This document shows, piece by piece, positions 26,785-36,082 of a DNA stretch of 64,000 bases. Origin of the DNA: UBA2210 sp036825195 (GTDB lineage Bacteria; Desulfobacterota; Syntrophia; Syntrophales; UBA2210). The notes beneath the pieces were generated by a model. It had not been told where the DNA came from, searched no databases, and worked only from the letters and a program-made list of their open reading frames with translations. Location: positions 1 through 64,000 of the forward strand of contig DAISYQ010000003.1 of the NCBI GenBank assembly GCA_036825195.1. Direction: 5' to 3'. The first letter of the stretch is position 1, and each line of letters begins with the position of its first letter. A program made the translations under genes and the position numbers.

Positions 26785-27858
26785 TTACGCTATCTTTAGC
26801 CTCCATCCGAATGGATCGTCCTTTTCGCCATATTGGATCTGGAGGATTTCATTGTACAGTCGTTCAGTCAACGGACCTGTCGTGCCGTTATTGATTGCAT
26901 GATCTTCTCCACGATAGTAGATCGTTCCCACCGGCGATACGATGGCGGCTGTTCCCGATGCGAAGGCCTCTTTGAGGGTTCCGTCTGCAATGGAACTCAT
27001 GATCTCGTCCATCGACAGGTGTTTCTCCAGGACATTAACTCCCCATGACCTTGCCATGCGGATCACTGATTCTCGCGTGACACCCGGCAGGATGCTCCCG
27101 GCGAGAGGTGGTGTTATCAGGTCATCGCCGATGACAAAGAAGATGTTGCTCGTTCCCACCTCTTCAACATATTTCCGTTCGCGCGCGTCAAGCCAGAGCA
27201 CCTGGGCGCAGCCCACTTCCTCAGCCTCCCGGCTTGCATAGAGACCGGCGGCGTAATTGCCTCCCGCCTTGCAGTATCCCACACCTCCCTGGGCTGCCCT
27301 GACGTATTGCTCGCTCACGAATATCTTTGTCGGGCTGAATCCTTGGGGATAATATGCGCCGACGGGACACAGGATGATGAAGAACAGATACCTGTTCGCC
27401 GCATGTACACCGAGTGCTGCTTCTGTTGCTATCATTGTTGGTCTGATATAGAGGGATGTGCCTTCACCATGCGGAATCCAATCCTTTTCCAGGAGAACCA
27501 GCTTCTTCAAGCCTTCCATAAAGAGGTCGCTGTCTATCGTGGGCATGCACAGTCTTTCCGCGGATCGGTTCATCCGTTTTATGTTCTCTTCCGGTCTGAA
27601 CAGATAGATGGAGTCGTCTTTTCCTCGGTAGGCTTTCATCCCTTCAAATATTTCCTGACCGTAATGAAGACACATGGCAGCCGGATCGAGAGTCAGAGGG
27701 TGGATGGGCTCGATGGAGGCATCGTGCCACCCCGTGCCGCTATCATATTCCACAGTGAAGAAATGGTCGGTAAATATCTTTCCGAATCCGAGTTTTGACT
27801 CGTCTTCTGGTTTTGGTTTCATGTGTACCGGATCGGCTTTTGTAACTGTGATTTCCAT
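26785..27858 (-). CDS. ilvE: Branched-chain amino acid aminotransferase
   Basis: 357 aa, class IV PLP aminotransferase of the long bacterial/eukaryotic BCAT type. CLHYGQEIFEGMKAYRG is the N-terminal signature; the PLP lysine is in VGYCKAGGNYAAGLYA; EVGTSNIFFV and PLAGSILPGVTRESVI are conserved C-terminal motifs. It interconverts Val, Leu and Ile with their 2-oxo acids. It has its own promoter upstream. Confidence 0.95.
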   Translation of the reverse strand: MEITVTKADPVHMKPKPEDESKLGFGKIFTDHFFTVEYDSGTGWHDASIEPIHPLTLDPAAMCLHYGQEIFEGMKAYRGKDDSIYLFRPEENIKRMNRSAERLCMPTIDSDLFMEGLKKLVLLEKDWIPHGEGTSLYIRPTMIATEAALGVHAANRYLFFIILCPVGAYYPQGFSPTKIFVSEQYVRAAQGGVGYCKAGGNYAAGLYASREAEEVGCAQVLWLDARERKYVEEVGTSNIFFVIGDDLITPPLAGSILPGVTRESVIRMARSWGVNVLEKHLSMDEIMSSIADGTLKEAFASGTAAIVSPVGTIYYRGEDHAINNGTTGPLTERLYNEILQIQYGEKDDPFGWRLKIA

Positions 27859-28002
27859 CTCGGTTTTCCTTTCAAGAATGAGTGCGGTCCCCTAATATTC
27901 TTTTCGCTGAAAGGTGGCATCAAATGAGTGTGGGAGGCTGTAGTTTTATCGCGCCGGGACAACAGCAGTTGTGCTCTGTCCTGTCAGCTTATATATTGAT
28001 CG

Positions 28003-28030
28003 AATATACGCAAATGTATAAAGCTGTCAA
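28003..28030 (-). promoter_or_regulatory. ilvE promoter
   Basis: TTGACA (28030-28025), a 16-bp spacer and TATATT (28008-28003) on the minus strand, about 140 bp before the ilvE ATG. The region from here to 27859 contains no gene. Confidence 0.65.
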
Positions 28031-28052
28031 GGGGAAAAGATATGATGTGTAT

Positions 28053-29579
28053 CTAAATTACGTCTCTGTCAAGTGTCCTGTACTGGATGGCCTCGGATAG
28101 GTGAGTCTGATGGATCCGTTCCTCGCCTCCAAGGTCCGCGATGGTTCTGGCCACCTTCAGTATCTTGGTGTAGGCCCGTGCGCTCAGGCCGAGCCTGTCA
28201 ACCGCCATTTCGATAAGCCTCTTCGAGTCTCCGTCAAGGGCGCAATACTCTCTGATCTGCCGATTGGACATTCTCGCATTGTACAGTGTCCCCCCTTTGA
28301 GCCTGTTTTTCTGGATATCTTTCGCCTGTTTTACCCGTTCCTTTATGACCTCGGACGATTCCCCTTCGGACCTCATTGTCAGTTCTTTGTATCGTATGGA
28401 CGGCACCTCGATGTGGATATCTATCCTGTCGAGGAGGGGGCCGGATATCTTGGCACGGTACTGCCGTATCTGATGGGGCGTGCACCGGCACTGCCTCTTG
28501 CTGTCGGTGAAGTAGCCGCAGGGACAAGGATTCATGGCGGCTACAAGCATGAATCGGGCCGGGTAGGTTGCCGAACCGGAAGATCGGGTGACGGTTATGT
28601 GACCGCTCTCCAGGGGCTGCCGCAGTACTTCGAGGACATTTCTCTTGAATTCTGGCAATTCGTCCAGAAAGAGCACGCCGTTATGGGCGAGGCTGATCTC
28701 TCCTGGACTCGGAATCTTTCCTCCTCCCACGAGGCCCGCATCGGATATGGAGTGATGGGGAGCGCGAAAGGGTCTCGCGGCAAGAAGAGGTTCTTTCTTG
28801 TGAAGCAGTCCGGCTACGGAGTGAACCTTGGTGGTTTCGATGGCCTCTTCGAATGAAAGATCGGGCAGGATCGTCAGGAGACGCTGAGCCAGCATGGTTT
28901 TCCCTGAGCCAGGAGGGCCGATCATCAATATATTATGGTTTCCACTCGCCGCAACCTCCATCGCCCTTTTGGCCTGATTCTGGCCGTTGACCTCGCTGAA
29001 ATCGAAGGGGTACTGAAGGCTCCGGGAGAAGAGTTCTGCGGTATGTACCTCAACGGCAGGGATTTCTTTCGTGCCGTTAAGAAACTCAACCACGTCGTGC
29101 AGGTAGTCGACAGCAATGACCTCGATCGTATCGATCATGGCGGCCTCCCCGGCATTTTCCCGTGGGAGCACGATGCCCCTCAATCCCATCTGTGCTGCCT
29201 GGATTGCGGCGGGGAGTGCGCCGTGGATCCCTTTGACGCTTCCATCCAGCGACAATTCTCCCGTGAACAGGTATCCGGAGGGCTGTTCTTTCCCGATAAC
29301 CCCCTGTGCCGACAGGATACCCACGGCTATGGGAAGGTCAAAGCCCGTTCCCTCTTTCTTGATGTCCGCCGGAGCGAGATTGACAGTCACCCTGTTTCCG
29401 GGAAAGCTGTATCCCGAATTTTTTATGGCCGATTTTATTCTGTCCTTGCTCTCTCGTACGGATGCATCGGGAAGACCGACCGTGGAAAACTGCGGTAGGC
29501 CCCGGGAGATATCCACCTCAACATCGACCGGATAGGACTCTATTCCCAGTATGGCGCTGCTCGTTACCTTGACGATCAA
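28053..29579 (-). CDS. YifB/ComM-family Mg-chelatase-like AAA+ ATPase
   Basis: 508 aa from a TTG start at 29579, chosen because TGGAGG lies eight bases upstream and the product then begins LIVKVTSSAILGIE as in the family. ChlI-type N-terminal domain, Walker A GPPGSGKTMLAQRL near residue 210, Walker B VLFLDELPEF, and the family-specific MNPCPCGYF...CRCTP cysteines. ComM, the best-studied member, is a hexameric branch-migration helicase in natural transformation. An in-frame ATG at 29618 would add 13 residues. Confidence 0.92.
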   Translation of the reverse strand: MIVKVTSSAILGIESYPVDVEVDISRGLPQFSTVGLPDASVRESKDRIKSAIKNSGYSFPGNRVTVNLAPADIKKEGTGFDLPIAVGILSAQGVIGKEQPSGYLFTGELSLDGSVKGIHGALPAAIQAAQMGLRGIVLPRENAGEAAMIDTIEVIAVDYLHDVVEFLNGTKEIPAVEVHTAELFSRSLQYPFDFSEVNGQNQAKRAMEVAASGNHNILMIGPPGSGKTMLAQRLLTILPDLSFEEAIETTKVHSVAGLLHKKEPLLAARPFRAPHHSISDAGLVGGGKIPSPGEISLAHNGVLFLDELPEFKRNVLEVLRQPLESGHITVTRSSGSATYPARFMLVAAMNPCPCGYFTDSKRQCRCTPHQIRQYRAKISGPLLDRIDIHIEVPSIRYKELTMRSEGESSEVIKERVKQAKDIQKNRLKGGTLYNARMSNRQIREYCALDGDSKRLIEMAVDRLGLSARAYTKILKVARTIADLGGEERIHQTHLSEAIQYRTLDRDVI

Positions 29580-29784
29580 TTCAGCTGCCTCCAGAAGTGT
29601 TCTCCGGATGGTGACCACCTTCCGGGAAAGGGTATTACCCTTGATGCGTCCGGATCAGGCTTGAGTGGAAGATTATGTATATGGTCTTCATGGTATTGGA
29701 TGAAGGGGGTTATGGCAAGTGATTTTTATTGTTTTCGATAGTCGGAACCTGATATATCAAGCTCGTCTTGAAGGGAAGGGGAAT

Positions 29785-30603
29785 ATGATCGGTTTTTTTG
29801 ATTCGGGTTTCGGTGGATTGACGGTACTGAGGAGTGTTGTCCGGGAACTGCCGGAGTACACGTATCTGTATCTCGGTGACAGTGCAAGGGTCCCCTATGG
29901 GGAGCGTTCGCCGGAGGTGGTTTACGGGTGCACCGTACAGGCCGTTGAATTTCTCTTGAAGAAGGGGTGTCTGCTGGTTGTCGTTGCCTGCAATACCGTA
30001 TCTTCCGGGGCTCTGAGGAGGATACAACAGGAATTTCTACCGGACGCGTATCCCGGCAGGAGGGTCCTTGGCGTGGTCAGACCTTCAGCCGAGGAGATCG
30101 CTGACAGGGGGTGCCGCACTGTGGGCATCCTTGCCACGGAAGGGGTCGTCAAATCGAAGATTTATACGGAAGAGCTTGAACACCTGAATACCCCGGTGAA
30201 GATATTCTATCAGGCCTGTCCTTTCTTGGTGCCGATAATAGAGGCTGGAGGGCAGGACGACACCCATTCCGATGTGGTTGTTTCCGAATATCTAAACGGT
30301 CTCTTCGCTCAAGAGGATAGTATCGACACGATACTCCTTGCCTGTACCCATTATCCGATACTGTATGATGCATTCCGGAGACATACCCCCGATCATGTGG
30401 AAATCATTACGCAGGGGCCGATCATTGCCCGTAAGCTGAAGGACTACCTGAGCCGGCACGTGGAGATAAGGGAAGGACTCTCCCGGAAAGGCGGCCGTTC
30501 GTTTTTTTCCACCGGTTCACCGGAAAAATTCAATCGGTTTGCCAGCCTGTTTTACGGGGAAGGCATACAGTCGATGCAGGTAACCCTTGGTTTGCCCGAT
30601 TAA
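29785..30603 (+). CDS. murI: Glutamate racemase
   Basis: 272 aa from the ATG at 29785 (AAGGGGA upstream). MIGFFDSGFGGLTVLR is the family N-terminus; the two catalytic cysteines are in VACNTVSSG and LACTHYPIL. It supplies D-glutamate for peptidoglycan. The last 30 codons are repeated as a diverged relic at 33651-33754, after an intervening MarR/molybdoenzyme pair. Confidence 0.95.
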   Translation: MIGFFDSGFGGLTVLRSVVRELPEYTYLYLGDSARVPYGERSPEVVYGCTVQAVEFLLKKGCLLVVVACNTVSSGALRRIQQEFLPDAYPGRRVLGVVRPSAEEIADRGCRTVGILATEGVVKSKIYTEELEHLNTPVKIFYQACPFLVPIIEAGGQDDTHSDVVVSEYLNGLFAQEDSIDTILLACTHYPILYDAFRRHTPDHVEIITQGPIIARKLKDYLSRHVEIREGLSRKGGRSFFSTGSPEKFNRFASLFYGEGIQSMQVTLGLPD

Positions 30604-30868
30604 TAGGTCCGGCAACGGAACAATCGGACAGTATGCACATGCTGGGCTGGCCAATTATGATCATACTTTAAGAATAGAAGCCGACTGTACCTTTTTCTGT
30701 TGGCACCATATTCTTGAAGATCTGTCCTATTGACACACATTGAAAGATCATCGAATCGTCTTGTCGCAGATGCCTCGAGGTCTCCTCAACCGTGAACCGT
30801 TTTTCTCGCCGATGAAACTTCTGTAAGCCGGTCCGGATTTGAGGATGCAATTCCGAAGATCCTTTTTC
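30604..30868. other. Intergenic region after murI
   Basis: No open frame with a start and ribosome site, no clear terminator after murI, and no tRNA. It forms the left part of the segment that separates intact murI from the murI relic. Confidence 0.5.
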
Positions 30869-30908
30869 TTGACACATAGTGTTTCTCTGCATTATGCTTG
30901 TATGCAAG
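30869..30908 (+). promoter_or_regulatory. marR promoter with overlapping palindrome
   Basis: TTGACA (30869-30874), an 18-bp spacer and TATGCT (30893-30898). CTTGTATGCAAG (30897-30908) is a palindrome with one imperfect central pair that overlaps the end of the -10 and the start site; GCATTAT is repeated directly on both sides (about 30889 and 30933). This is a fitting operator for an autoregulating MarR dimer. Confidence 0.55.
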
Positions 30909-30940
30909 TAAATTGCAGGCGAGCATTATAGGGGGAATTC

Positions 30941-31366
30941 GTGAAGCCGGACTCGTGCATATTCTTCATGCTCAACAAGGCCAACCAGCTGGGGATACGC
31001 TTTCTGGCCCAAAAAGTTGCGGAACTGAACATCACGCCCGTCCAGGCACTGATCCTGGGATTTCTGAATGATGAAGATGAAATCAGTTCCAGAGAACTGG
31101 GCAGGAGGACAGAGCTTGACAGTGCGACCATGACGGGGATTATCGATCGCCTGGAGGCTGCCGAACTCATCGAGCGCCGTGGTAATCCCGCCGACCGCCG
31201 ATCCATCAAGGTCCACCTGACGGAACAGGGACGAGCCCTGGCAGGCGAGGCGGTCCGGGTGATTACCGAAGCCAACCAGAAGTTCCTGGGAGTATTATCG
31301 CAGAACGAACAGGGGGAACTACGGAATCTGATCCGCAAGCTTCGGGATCAGACCGGCCGCGGTTAA
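30941..31366 (+). CDS. MarR-family transcriptional regulator
   Basis: 141 aa from GTG with GGGGGAATTC before it. Winged helix-turn-helix (about 45-110): ELGRRTELDSATMTGIIDRLE is the recognition region and RGNPADRRSIKVHLTEQG the wing with its conserved Asp-Arg. MarR proteins repress and release DNA on binding phenolic or other small ligands. It lies 37 bp before a molybdopterin oxidoreductase, so that gene is the likely target. Confidence 0.92.
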   Translation: MKPDSCIFFMLNKANQLGIRFLAQKVAELNITPVQALILGFLNDEDEISSRELGRRTELDSATMTGIIDRLEAAELIERRGNPADRRSIKVHLTEQGRALAGEAVRVITEANQKFLGVLSQNEQGELRNLIRKLRDQTGRG

Positions 31367-31403
31367 GGGAAGCATTTACCGTACTCAATAAGGGGGGATA
31401 GTG

Positions 31404-33638
31404 ATGGGAACCATACACAAAACAGGCTGTGTTCTCTGTCCGCAGAACTGCGGCCTGGAAGTCGAGGTGGAAAACAACCGCATCGTCACGGTGATGGGCG
31501 ATAAAAGCAACGTCCGCAGCCGGGGGTACGTCTGCCGGAAGGGGATGCATATCGCCAACCACCAGCACAATGCCGATCGTCTGAAGTACCCTCTGAAGCG
31601 GGTTGGTGATCAATTCGAGAGGATTTCATGGGAGCAGGCCATCGACGAGATCGCTGCGAGACTTCGGGAGATCGTCGACCGTCACGGTCCCCGTTCCTTT
31701 GCCTACATGGGGGGCGGCGGCCAGGGATGTCACTTCGAGGCGGCCTTCGGCGTCCGTCTGATGCGGGGTCTGGGATCGCGCTATCACTACAGTGTTTTGT
31801 GCCAGGAATTTTCCGGCCTCTTCTGGGTCAACGGACGGATGTATGGCCGTCAGCCGCTTGTCGTGGAGATAGATGCGGAGGAGACGGATTTTCTCCTGGT
31901 TTTCGGCTGGAACGGGATGCAGAGCCACCAGATCCCCCAGGCCCCGAGACAGCTGCAACGAATCGCCAAGGACCCGGAGAAGGTCCTCGTCGTCATCGAT
32001 CCTCGCCGGTCCGAGACAGCAAGGATCGCCGACCTTCATCTGCCGATACGGCCGGGGACGGATGCCCTCCTCATGCGGGCCATGATTGCCATCATCCTCC
32101 AGGAAGGGTGGGAAAACAGGGATTACATCGAACGGCACACCTCTGGCCTGGATAATATCGAGAGCCTGTTCATGAGTTTTGACAGCCGGGAGGCCGTCAG
32201 AACGTGCGGCCTCGATTTTGACCAAGTCAGGGAGGTCTGCCGCCTGTTTGCGACGCGTCGATCATGCCTGCGCTATGACCTGGGGGTTCTGATGAGCCGC
32301 CACAGCGCCCTTTCGTCGTCCCTGGCCGTCATCCTTCTGGCCATCTGCGGGCGGATCGGAGGCCGCGGGGGCAACGTCTTTCACGGGCAAATGATGCCCC
32401 TGGGGGTTCACTCCGATGAGCGGGACCCCAAGATCTGGCGGACCGTTGCCACAAATCTTCACGCCGTCATGGGCTGTTTCCCGCCGAACGCCATGCCGGA
32501 GGAGATCCTCTCAGACCATCCAGAACGGGTCCGGGCGGTGTTCGTTTCTGGGGCACATCCCCTGCGTTCCTATGCGGATACGACGGCCTATGAAGAGGCC
32601 TTCAGGCGTCTGGATCTCCTCGTGACAGCCGAGCTGGCCATGACGGAGACGGCGGCCCTGTCCCACTATGTCCTCCCCTCCCGATCGGGATACGAGTCTT
32701 GGGACGGCACATTCTTTCCCATGACCTTTCCGGAAATCTACTTCCAGATGCGGCGGCCCATCATCGAGCCCGACGGGGAGCCCCTGGAGCTGGGAGAGAT
32801 TCACCTGCGCCTCGCGGACCGCCTGGGCCTTATCCCTCCCATCCCTGAAAGCCTATACAAGGCGGCGGAAGAAGGTCATGCCGCCTTCGGTCTCGCTCTC
32901 ATGGAGTTTGCCGCCAAGGAACCGGCGGCCCTCGGATCCATGCCCTTCATACTGGGCAAGACCCTGGGCAGGGCAAAAGGGTCCGTGCACCTGGCGGCCT
33001 TGTGGGGGATGCTGCAGACGGCCCCGAAATCCTTCTGCAAGAACGCCGCGCGTGCGGGATTCATGGCCGGCGCGAACATGGGCGAGGAGATATTCCAGAA
33101 GATTCTTGACCATCCCGAGGGAATCTGGATCGGCCGGGTCGATCCGGATCGGAACCTTGACGAAATACGGACCGAGAATGGACGGATCAATCTGGTGATT
33201 CCCGAACTTCGGGCAGAACTGGAAAGTCTCGATGCGGAACACGAGGAAGGGGCCCTGAAACCGGACCCGTCATTTCCCTTCGTCCTCATGGCCGGACGCC
33301 ATTTCAGCATGAATGCAAACACCCTGATGCGCAATCCGTCCTGGAATGAGGGCAAGCGAGACTGCACCCTCATGATCCACGGAGAGGATGCAGAATCGCT
33401 GGGAATCAGTGACGGACAGACGGTGCGGGTCACGACGGAGGCCGGTTCTGTGGAAATCGAGGCGGAGGTGACGGAGATGGCCCGCAGGGGTCATGTGGTG
33501 ATCCCCCATGGATTCGGACTCGTCTATGATGGTAAGGAATACGGGGTGAATGTGAACCGCCTGACGAAAAATACGAATCGCGATTGGCTTGGCACACCGA
33601 TTCACCGCTTTGTGCCCTGCCGCGTTGAGGTTCTGTAA
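31404..33638 (+). CDS. Molybdopterin-dependent oxidoreductase (DMSO reductase family)
   Basis: 744 aa, no Tat or Sec signal, so cytoplasmic. The N-terminal Fe4S4 motif is CVLCPQNC with the fourth Cys in YVCRKGMH. The likely metal ligand is the Cys in HYSVLCQEFSG. A domain IV molybdopterin-dinucleotide-binding fold ends the protein (SMNANTLMRNPSWNEG, VIPHGFG). No small iron-sulfur or membrane subunit follows, so the electron partner is unknown; hydratase or transferase chemistry, as in acetylene hydratase, is also possible. A MarR gene precedes it. The pair is visibly GC-richer than murI and carries a murI relic on its far side, pointing to insertion. Confidence 0.85.
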   Translation: MGTIHKTGCVLCPQNCGLEVEVENNRIVTVMGDKSNVRSRGYVCRKGMHIANHQHNADRLKYPLKRVGDQFERISWEQAIDEIAARLREIVDRHGPRSFAYMGGGGQGCHFEAAFGVRLMRGLGSRYHYSVLCQEFSGLFWVNGRMYGRQPLVVEIDAEETDFLLVFGWNGMQSHQIPQAPRQLQRIAKDPEKVLVVIDPRRSETARIADLHLPIRPGTDALLMRAMIAIILQEGWENRDYIERHTSGLDNIESLFMSFDSREAVRTCGLDFDQVREVCRLFATRRSCLRYDLGVLMSRHSALSSSLAVILLAICGRIGGRGGNVFHGQMMPLGVHSDERDPKIWRTVATNLHAVMGCFPPNAMPEEILSDHPERVRAVFVSGAHPLRSYADTTAYEEAFRRLDLLVTAELAMTETAALSHYVLPSRSGYESWDGTFFPMTFPEIYFQMRRPIIEPDGEPLELGEIHLRLADRLGLIPPIPESLYKAAEEGHAAFGLALMEFAAKEPAALGSMPFILGKTLGRAKGSVHLAALWGMLQTAPKSFCKNAARAGFMAGANMGEEIFQKILDHPEGIWIGRVDPDRNLDEIRTENGRINLVIPELRAELESLDAEHEEGALKPDPSFPFVLMAGRHFSMNANTLMRNPSWNEGKRDCTLMIHGEDAESLGISDGQTVRVTTEAGSVEIEAEVTEMARRGHVVIPHGFGLVYDGKEYGVNVNRLTKNTNRDWLGTPIHRFVPCRVEVL

Positions 33639-33650
33639 GGGACCGATTAA

Positions 33651-33754
33651 TCTTTCCTATCGGTTCTCCGGAGAAATTCAATCACTTATCCAGCCTGTTT
33701 TACGGGGAAGGTATACAATCGATTCAGGTAACCCTTGATTTCTCCGATGGATAG
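33651..33754 (+). pseudogene. Relic of the murI 3' end
   Basis: Still open in frame, it encodes GSPEKFNHLSSLFYGEGIQ and on to SIQVTLDFSDG, ending at TAG 33752-33754. Intact murI ends GSPEKFNRFASLFYGEGIQ, then SMQVTLGLPD. The nucleotides align almost without gaps with 30500-30603. No start codon or upstream murI remains, so it is a non-functional remnant. Confidence 0.85.
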
Positions 33755-33851
33755 TTTCATCTGTACTATGAGGAACGTCGTCAGTACTTGTCCCAACGGG
33801 ACCGCTATAATGACAATCCTCATATGAGTATTTGAAACATGAGAAGGTTTT
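33755..33851. other. Short intergenic stretch after murI relic
   Basis: Nothing recognisable; it separates the relic from the convergent M23 peptidase gene. Confidence 0.4.
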
Positions 33852-35150
33852 TCAAGATGGGGTGTCCGCTTGATGCAGGGCGATGTTACTCGATGGTTGT
33901 TCCATCAGTGTCACCAGCTTTCCAACCCGCTGATTGAACTCAGGGCGTCTTTTATCGGGAACGGCTGCCATCATCGGAATCTTTGCGGTTAAAGGATTTA
34001 CCGGGCGTCCGTTCACGTGCAATTCAAAATGGAGATGCGGTGCGATGGAGCGGCCGGTGTTTCCTGACAAGGCGATCTGATCACCACGTTTGATCCTTTG
34101 TCCGACCTTGACCAGAATCCGGCTCAGATGCAGATAGCGCGTGGTGTACTGACTTCCATGCTGAATTTCAACATATTTTCCCGCGAAAGGGTGACTGTGA
34201 ACACGGGTTACCACGCCGTCGCCGGTGGAGAGAACCGGGGTACCCGTGGGCATGGCAAAATCCACGCCGTTATGTGGTGCGATGCGATGAGTACTCGGAT
34301 GAAGCCGGGCCGGGTTGAACTGTGAGGAGACCCGGTGCCGTCCCGTCATGGGATACCGCCGAAAGGCATACGCCAGGCTGTTTCCCTCACTATCGTAATA
34401 ATTCCCGTCATCAAAAAGAAAGGCGCTATGGATATATTTGCCGCAGAAGATACGAACCCCTTCGATACGACTATGGCCCGTAAACTCTCCGTCAACAAAC
34501 TGACGACTGCGCACCGCCTGAAAAACATCTCCGGCCCTGATTTCACAGGTAAAATTGAGCCGCTCCCTGAACAGGTCGGCGATGGTGATTGTTTCTCTCT
34601 CGGTCATGCCGGCATGAACGGCCGTAGTATAAAAACTTCCGTTGATCTCGCCGGACAGAGCCTCTTCCCGCCATTCCCCCGGCAGTACGATCTCCTCGTA
34701 ATCAAATTCGCTCTCACCGGTGCGGTGATACACAATCCGGTGGCCGGGATGAATAAACAGTTCAATCTCCATGAGCCGGCGTGTTTGACCGTCGATAGTG
34801 AAGGTAAGAATTTGGCCGTTTCGCAGCACGTCCAGGGCCAGCAATGATTCGTCGGCTGACAGGATCTCATATATGGTGCTCTTGTTGATCTGGAGCCGAG
34901 CGAATATAGAACTCAACGTGTCGCCCGGAGCGATGACCCAGGTAAAGATAAGATTCGGTTCGGATGATGTGGACGTTTCCGTCGACGACTCAATTTCATC
35001 CGCAATCGAGTCATGAGGTGTAAGCCAGGGAATATGTTCCGGGCCGTGCAGAAGGAGAACTTGCAGCGCCACGAGGCAGACAAAGAAGATGCGCCACCAT
35101 CCTGTCTTTCGATTAAGCAGGCCTTTCCCCTGTCCATCCATTATCATCAA
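33852..35150 (-). CDS. LysM/OapA-like and M23 family metallopeptidase
   Basis: 432 aa. An N-terminal membrane anchor (near 18-36), a LysM/OapA-like domain (WVIAPGDTLSSIFARL) and a C-terminal M23 endopeptidase. The zinc ligands are in HNGVDFAMP and HLHFELHVNG, with YLHLS nearby. All ligands are present, so it is probably an active peptidoglycan hydrolase in the periplasm, of the MepM/YebA type. The start overlaps the preceding LysM gene by 4 bp (ATGA). Confidence 0.9.
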   Translation of the reverse strand: MMIMDGQGKGLLNRKTGWWRIFFVCLVALQVLLLHGPEHIPWLTPHDSIADEIESSTETSTSSEPNLIFTWVIAPGDTLSSIFARLQINKSTIYEILSADESLLALDVLRNGQILTFTIDGQTRRLMEIELFIHPGHRIVYHRTGESEFDYEEIVLPGEWREEALSGEINGSFYTTAVHAGMTERETITIADLFRERLNFTCEIRAGDVFQAVRSRQFVDGEFTGHSRIEGVRIFCGKYIHSAFLFDDGNYYDSEGNSLAYAFRRYPMTGRHRVSSQFNPARLHPSTHRIAPHNGVDFAMPTGTPVLSTGDGVVTRVHSHPFAGKYVEIQHGSQYTTRYLHLSRILVKVGQRIKRGDQIALSGNTGRSIAPHLHFELHVNGRPVNPLTAKIPMMAAVPDKRRPEFNQRVGKLVTLMEQPSSNIALHQADTPS

Positions 35151-35782
35151 CCGTTCGTGGTGGAAACCAGCAGTCTCTGCCCAGGGTGGATTGACTGACG
35201 GGAGTTGATCTTGTTAAGTTTGCAGAGCCCGGCAACCGTAAGTCCGTATTGCCTGGCTATTTTATAGAGACTTTCGCCGCGCTTAACCACATGATATTGA
35301 GCCTTTTTCGCCGTCATAGATCCGGTTGTACCGGGTTTGATGGCCTGAACCCTTTCGTCCATGGAGCCTATCTTTTGTTCGAGCGCCTCCATCTTCTTTG
35401 CGAGCACATCCAGTTGCTGCGCCGTCACCACGCCTGCAGCCATGTCTGTCGCGACACCCTTCACCTTGGCGGCATTGCCCTCTTCGATTCTTTCCACATC
35501 GGTCAGTCTCGCTTCAATCCTATCGACCCGCTCAATAAGGGTATTGAAGTCGGCCTTTGAAAGACTGCTCTTTTCCGGCAGAAAAAGTATGACAATAATG
35601 ATGATAAAAAGGACGACTGCCCCACCGATTACAAGGGGTTTCCTTCGGAGCTTATCAGTCCAATGCTCATCATCGTATCTTTCGTAAAAATCTTCCTCTT
35701 CACTATCGTCGAAGTTGTTTTCCTCCAGTCTGGGTTCTTTCTCTATTGTATCGACAAATCCGCTGATTTCATCTCTGTCCAT
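35147..35782 (-). CDS. Membrane-anchored LysM protein
   Basis: 211 aa. An acidic cytoplasmic N-terminus (about 1-48), one transmembrane helix (LVIGGAVVLFIIIIVILFLP), a coiled coil with regular leucines and valines (about 75-140), and a C-terminal LysM domain (YHVVKRGESLYKIARQYG) that binds glycan chains. It likely tethers or positions the co-encoded M23 hydrolase. An AAAGGAG site precedes the ATG. Confidence 0.85.
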   Translation of the reverse strand: MDRDEISGFVDTIEKEPRLEENNFDDSEEEDFYERYDDEHWTDKLRRKPLVIGGAVVLFIIIIVILFLPEKSSLSKADFNTLIERVDRIEARLTDVERIEEGNAAKVKGVATDMAAGVVTAQQLDVLAKKMEALEQKIGSMDERVQAIKPGTTGSMTAKKAQYHVVKRGESLYKIARQYGLTVAGLCKLNKINSRQSIHPGQRLLVSTTNG

Positions 35783-36082
35783 ATCACACTCCTTTCATAC
35801 AAAATATTTCATGATTCCCATGGAATTGTCAATGGAGTTTCACAAAAAAATAAACCACAGCTTTGAAAAGGGACCCTTAGTAGAGAGATTTTTTGCACTG
35901 CCGAGGCAATGCCGGTAGCGGCGCGTGTCGGTATGTGGTACAATACTGGAAACTGACGGCGGTACCGTTGTCCTGTCCGGTGACGGTATCAGCACGGAAC
36001 GTACGTACAAATGGCACTATGGTACTGCTGGTCTGTAAATCTATGTCTGCAGGCAGCCCTGCCTCGAAAGGAGGATTATACC
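35783..36082. other. Leader region of secreted repeat protein gene
   Basis: It contains the first copy of the pyk-promoter-like repeat (35908-35955), then an open frame of about 37 codons without a start ending at a TAA near 36038, possibly a gene relic, and a small GC hairpin GCAGG-N4-CCTGC near 36050-36063. No complete gene was found. Confidence 0.45.
35908..35955 (+). repeat. pyk-upstream repeat, copy 1
   Basis: ATGCCGGTAGCGGCGCGTGT and the following TACAATACTG (TACAAT at 35939-35944) match 37409-37457 almost base for base; the differences in the core are all A/G changes. It probably contains a promoter -10 element. Confidence 0.75.
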
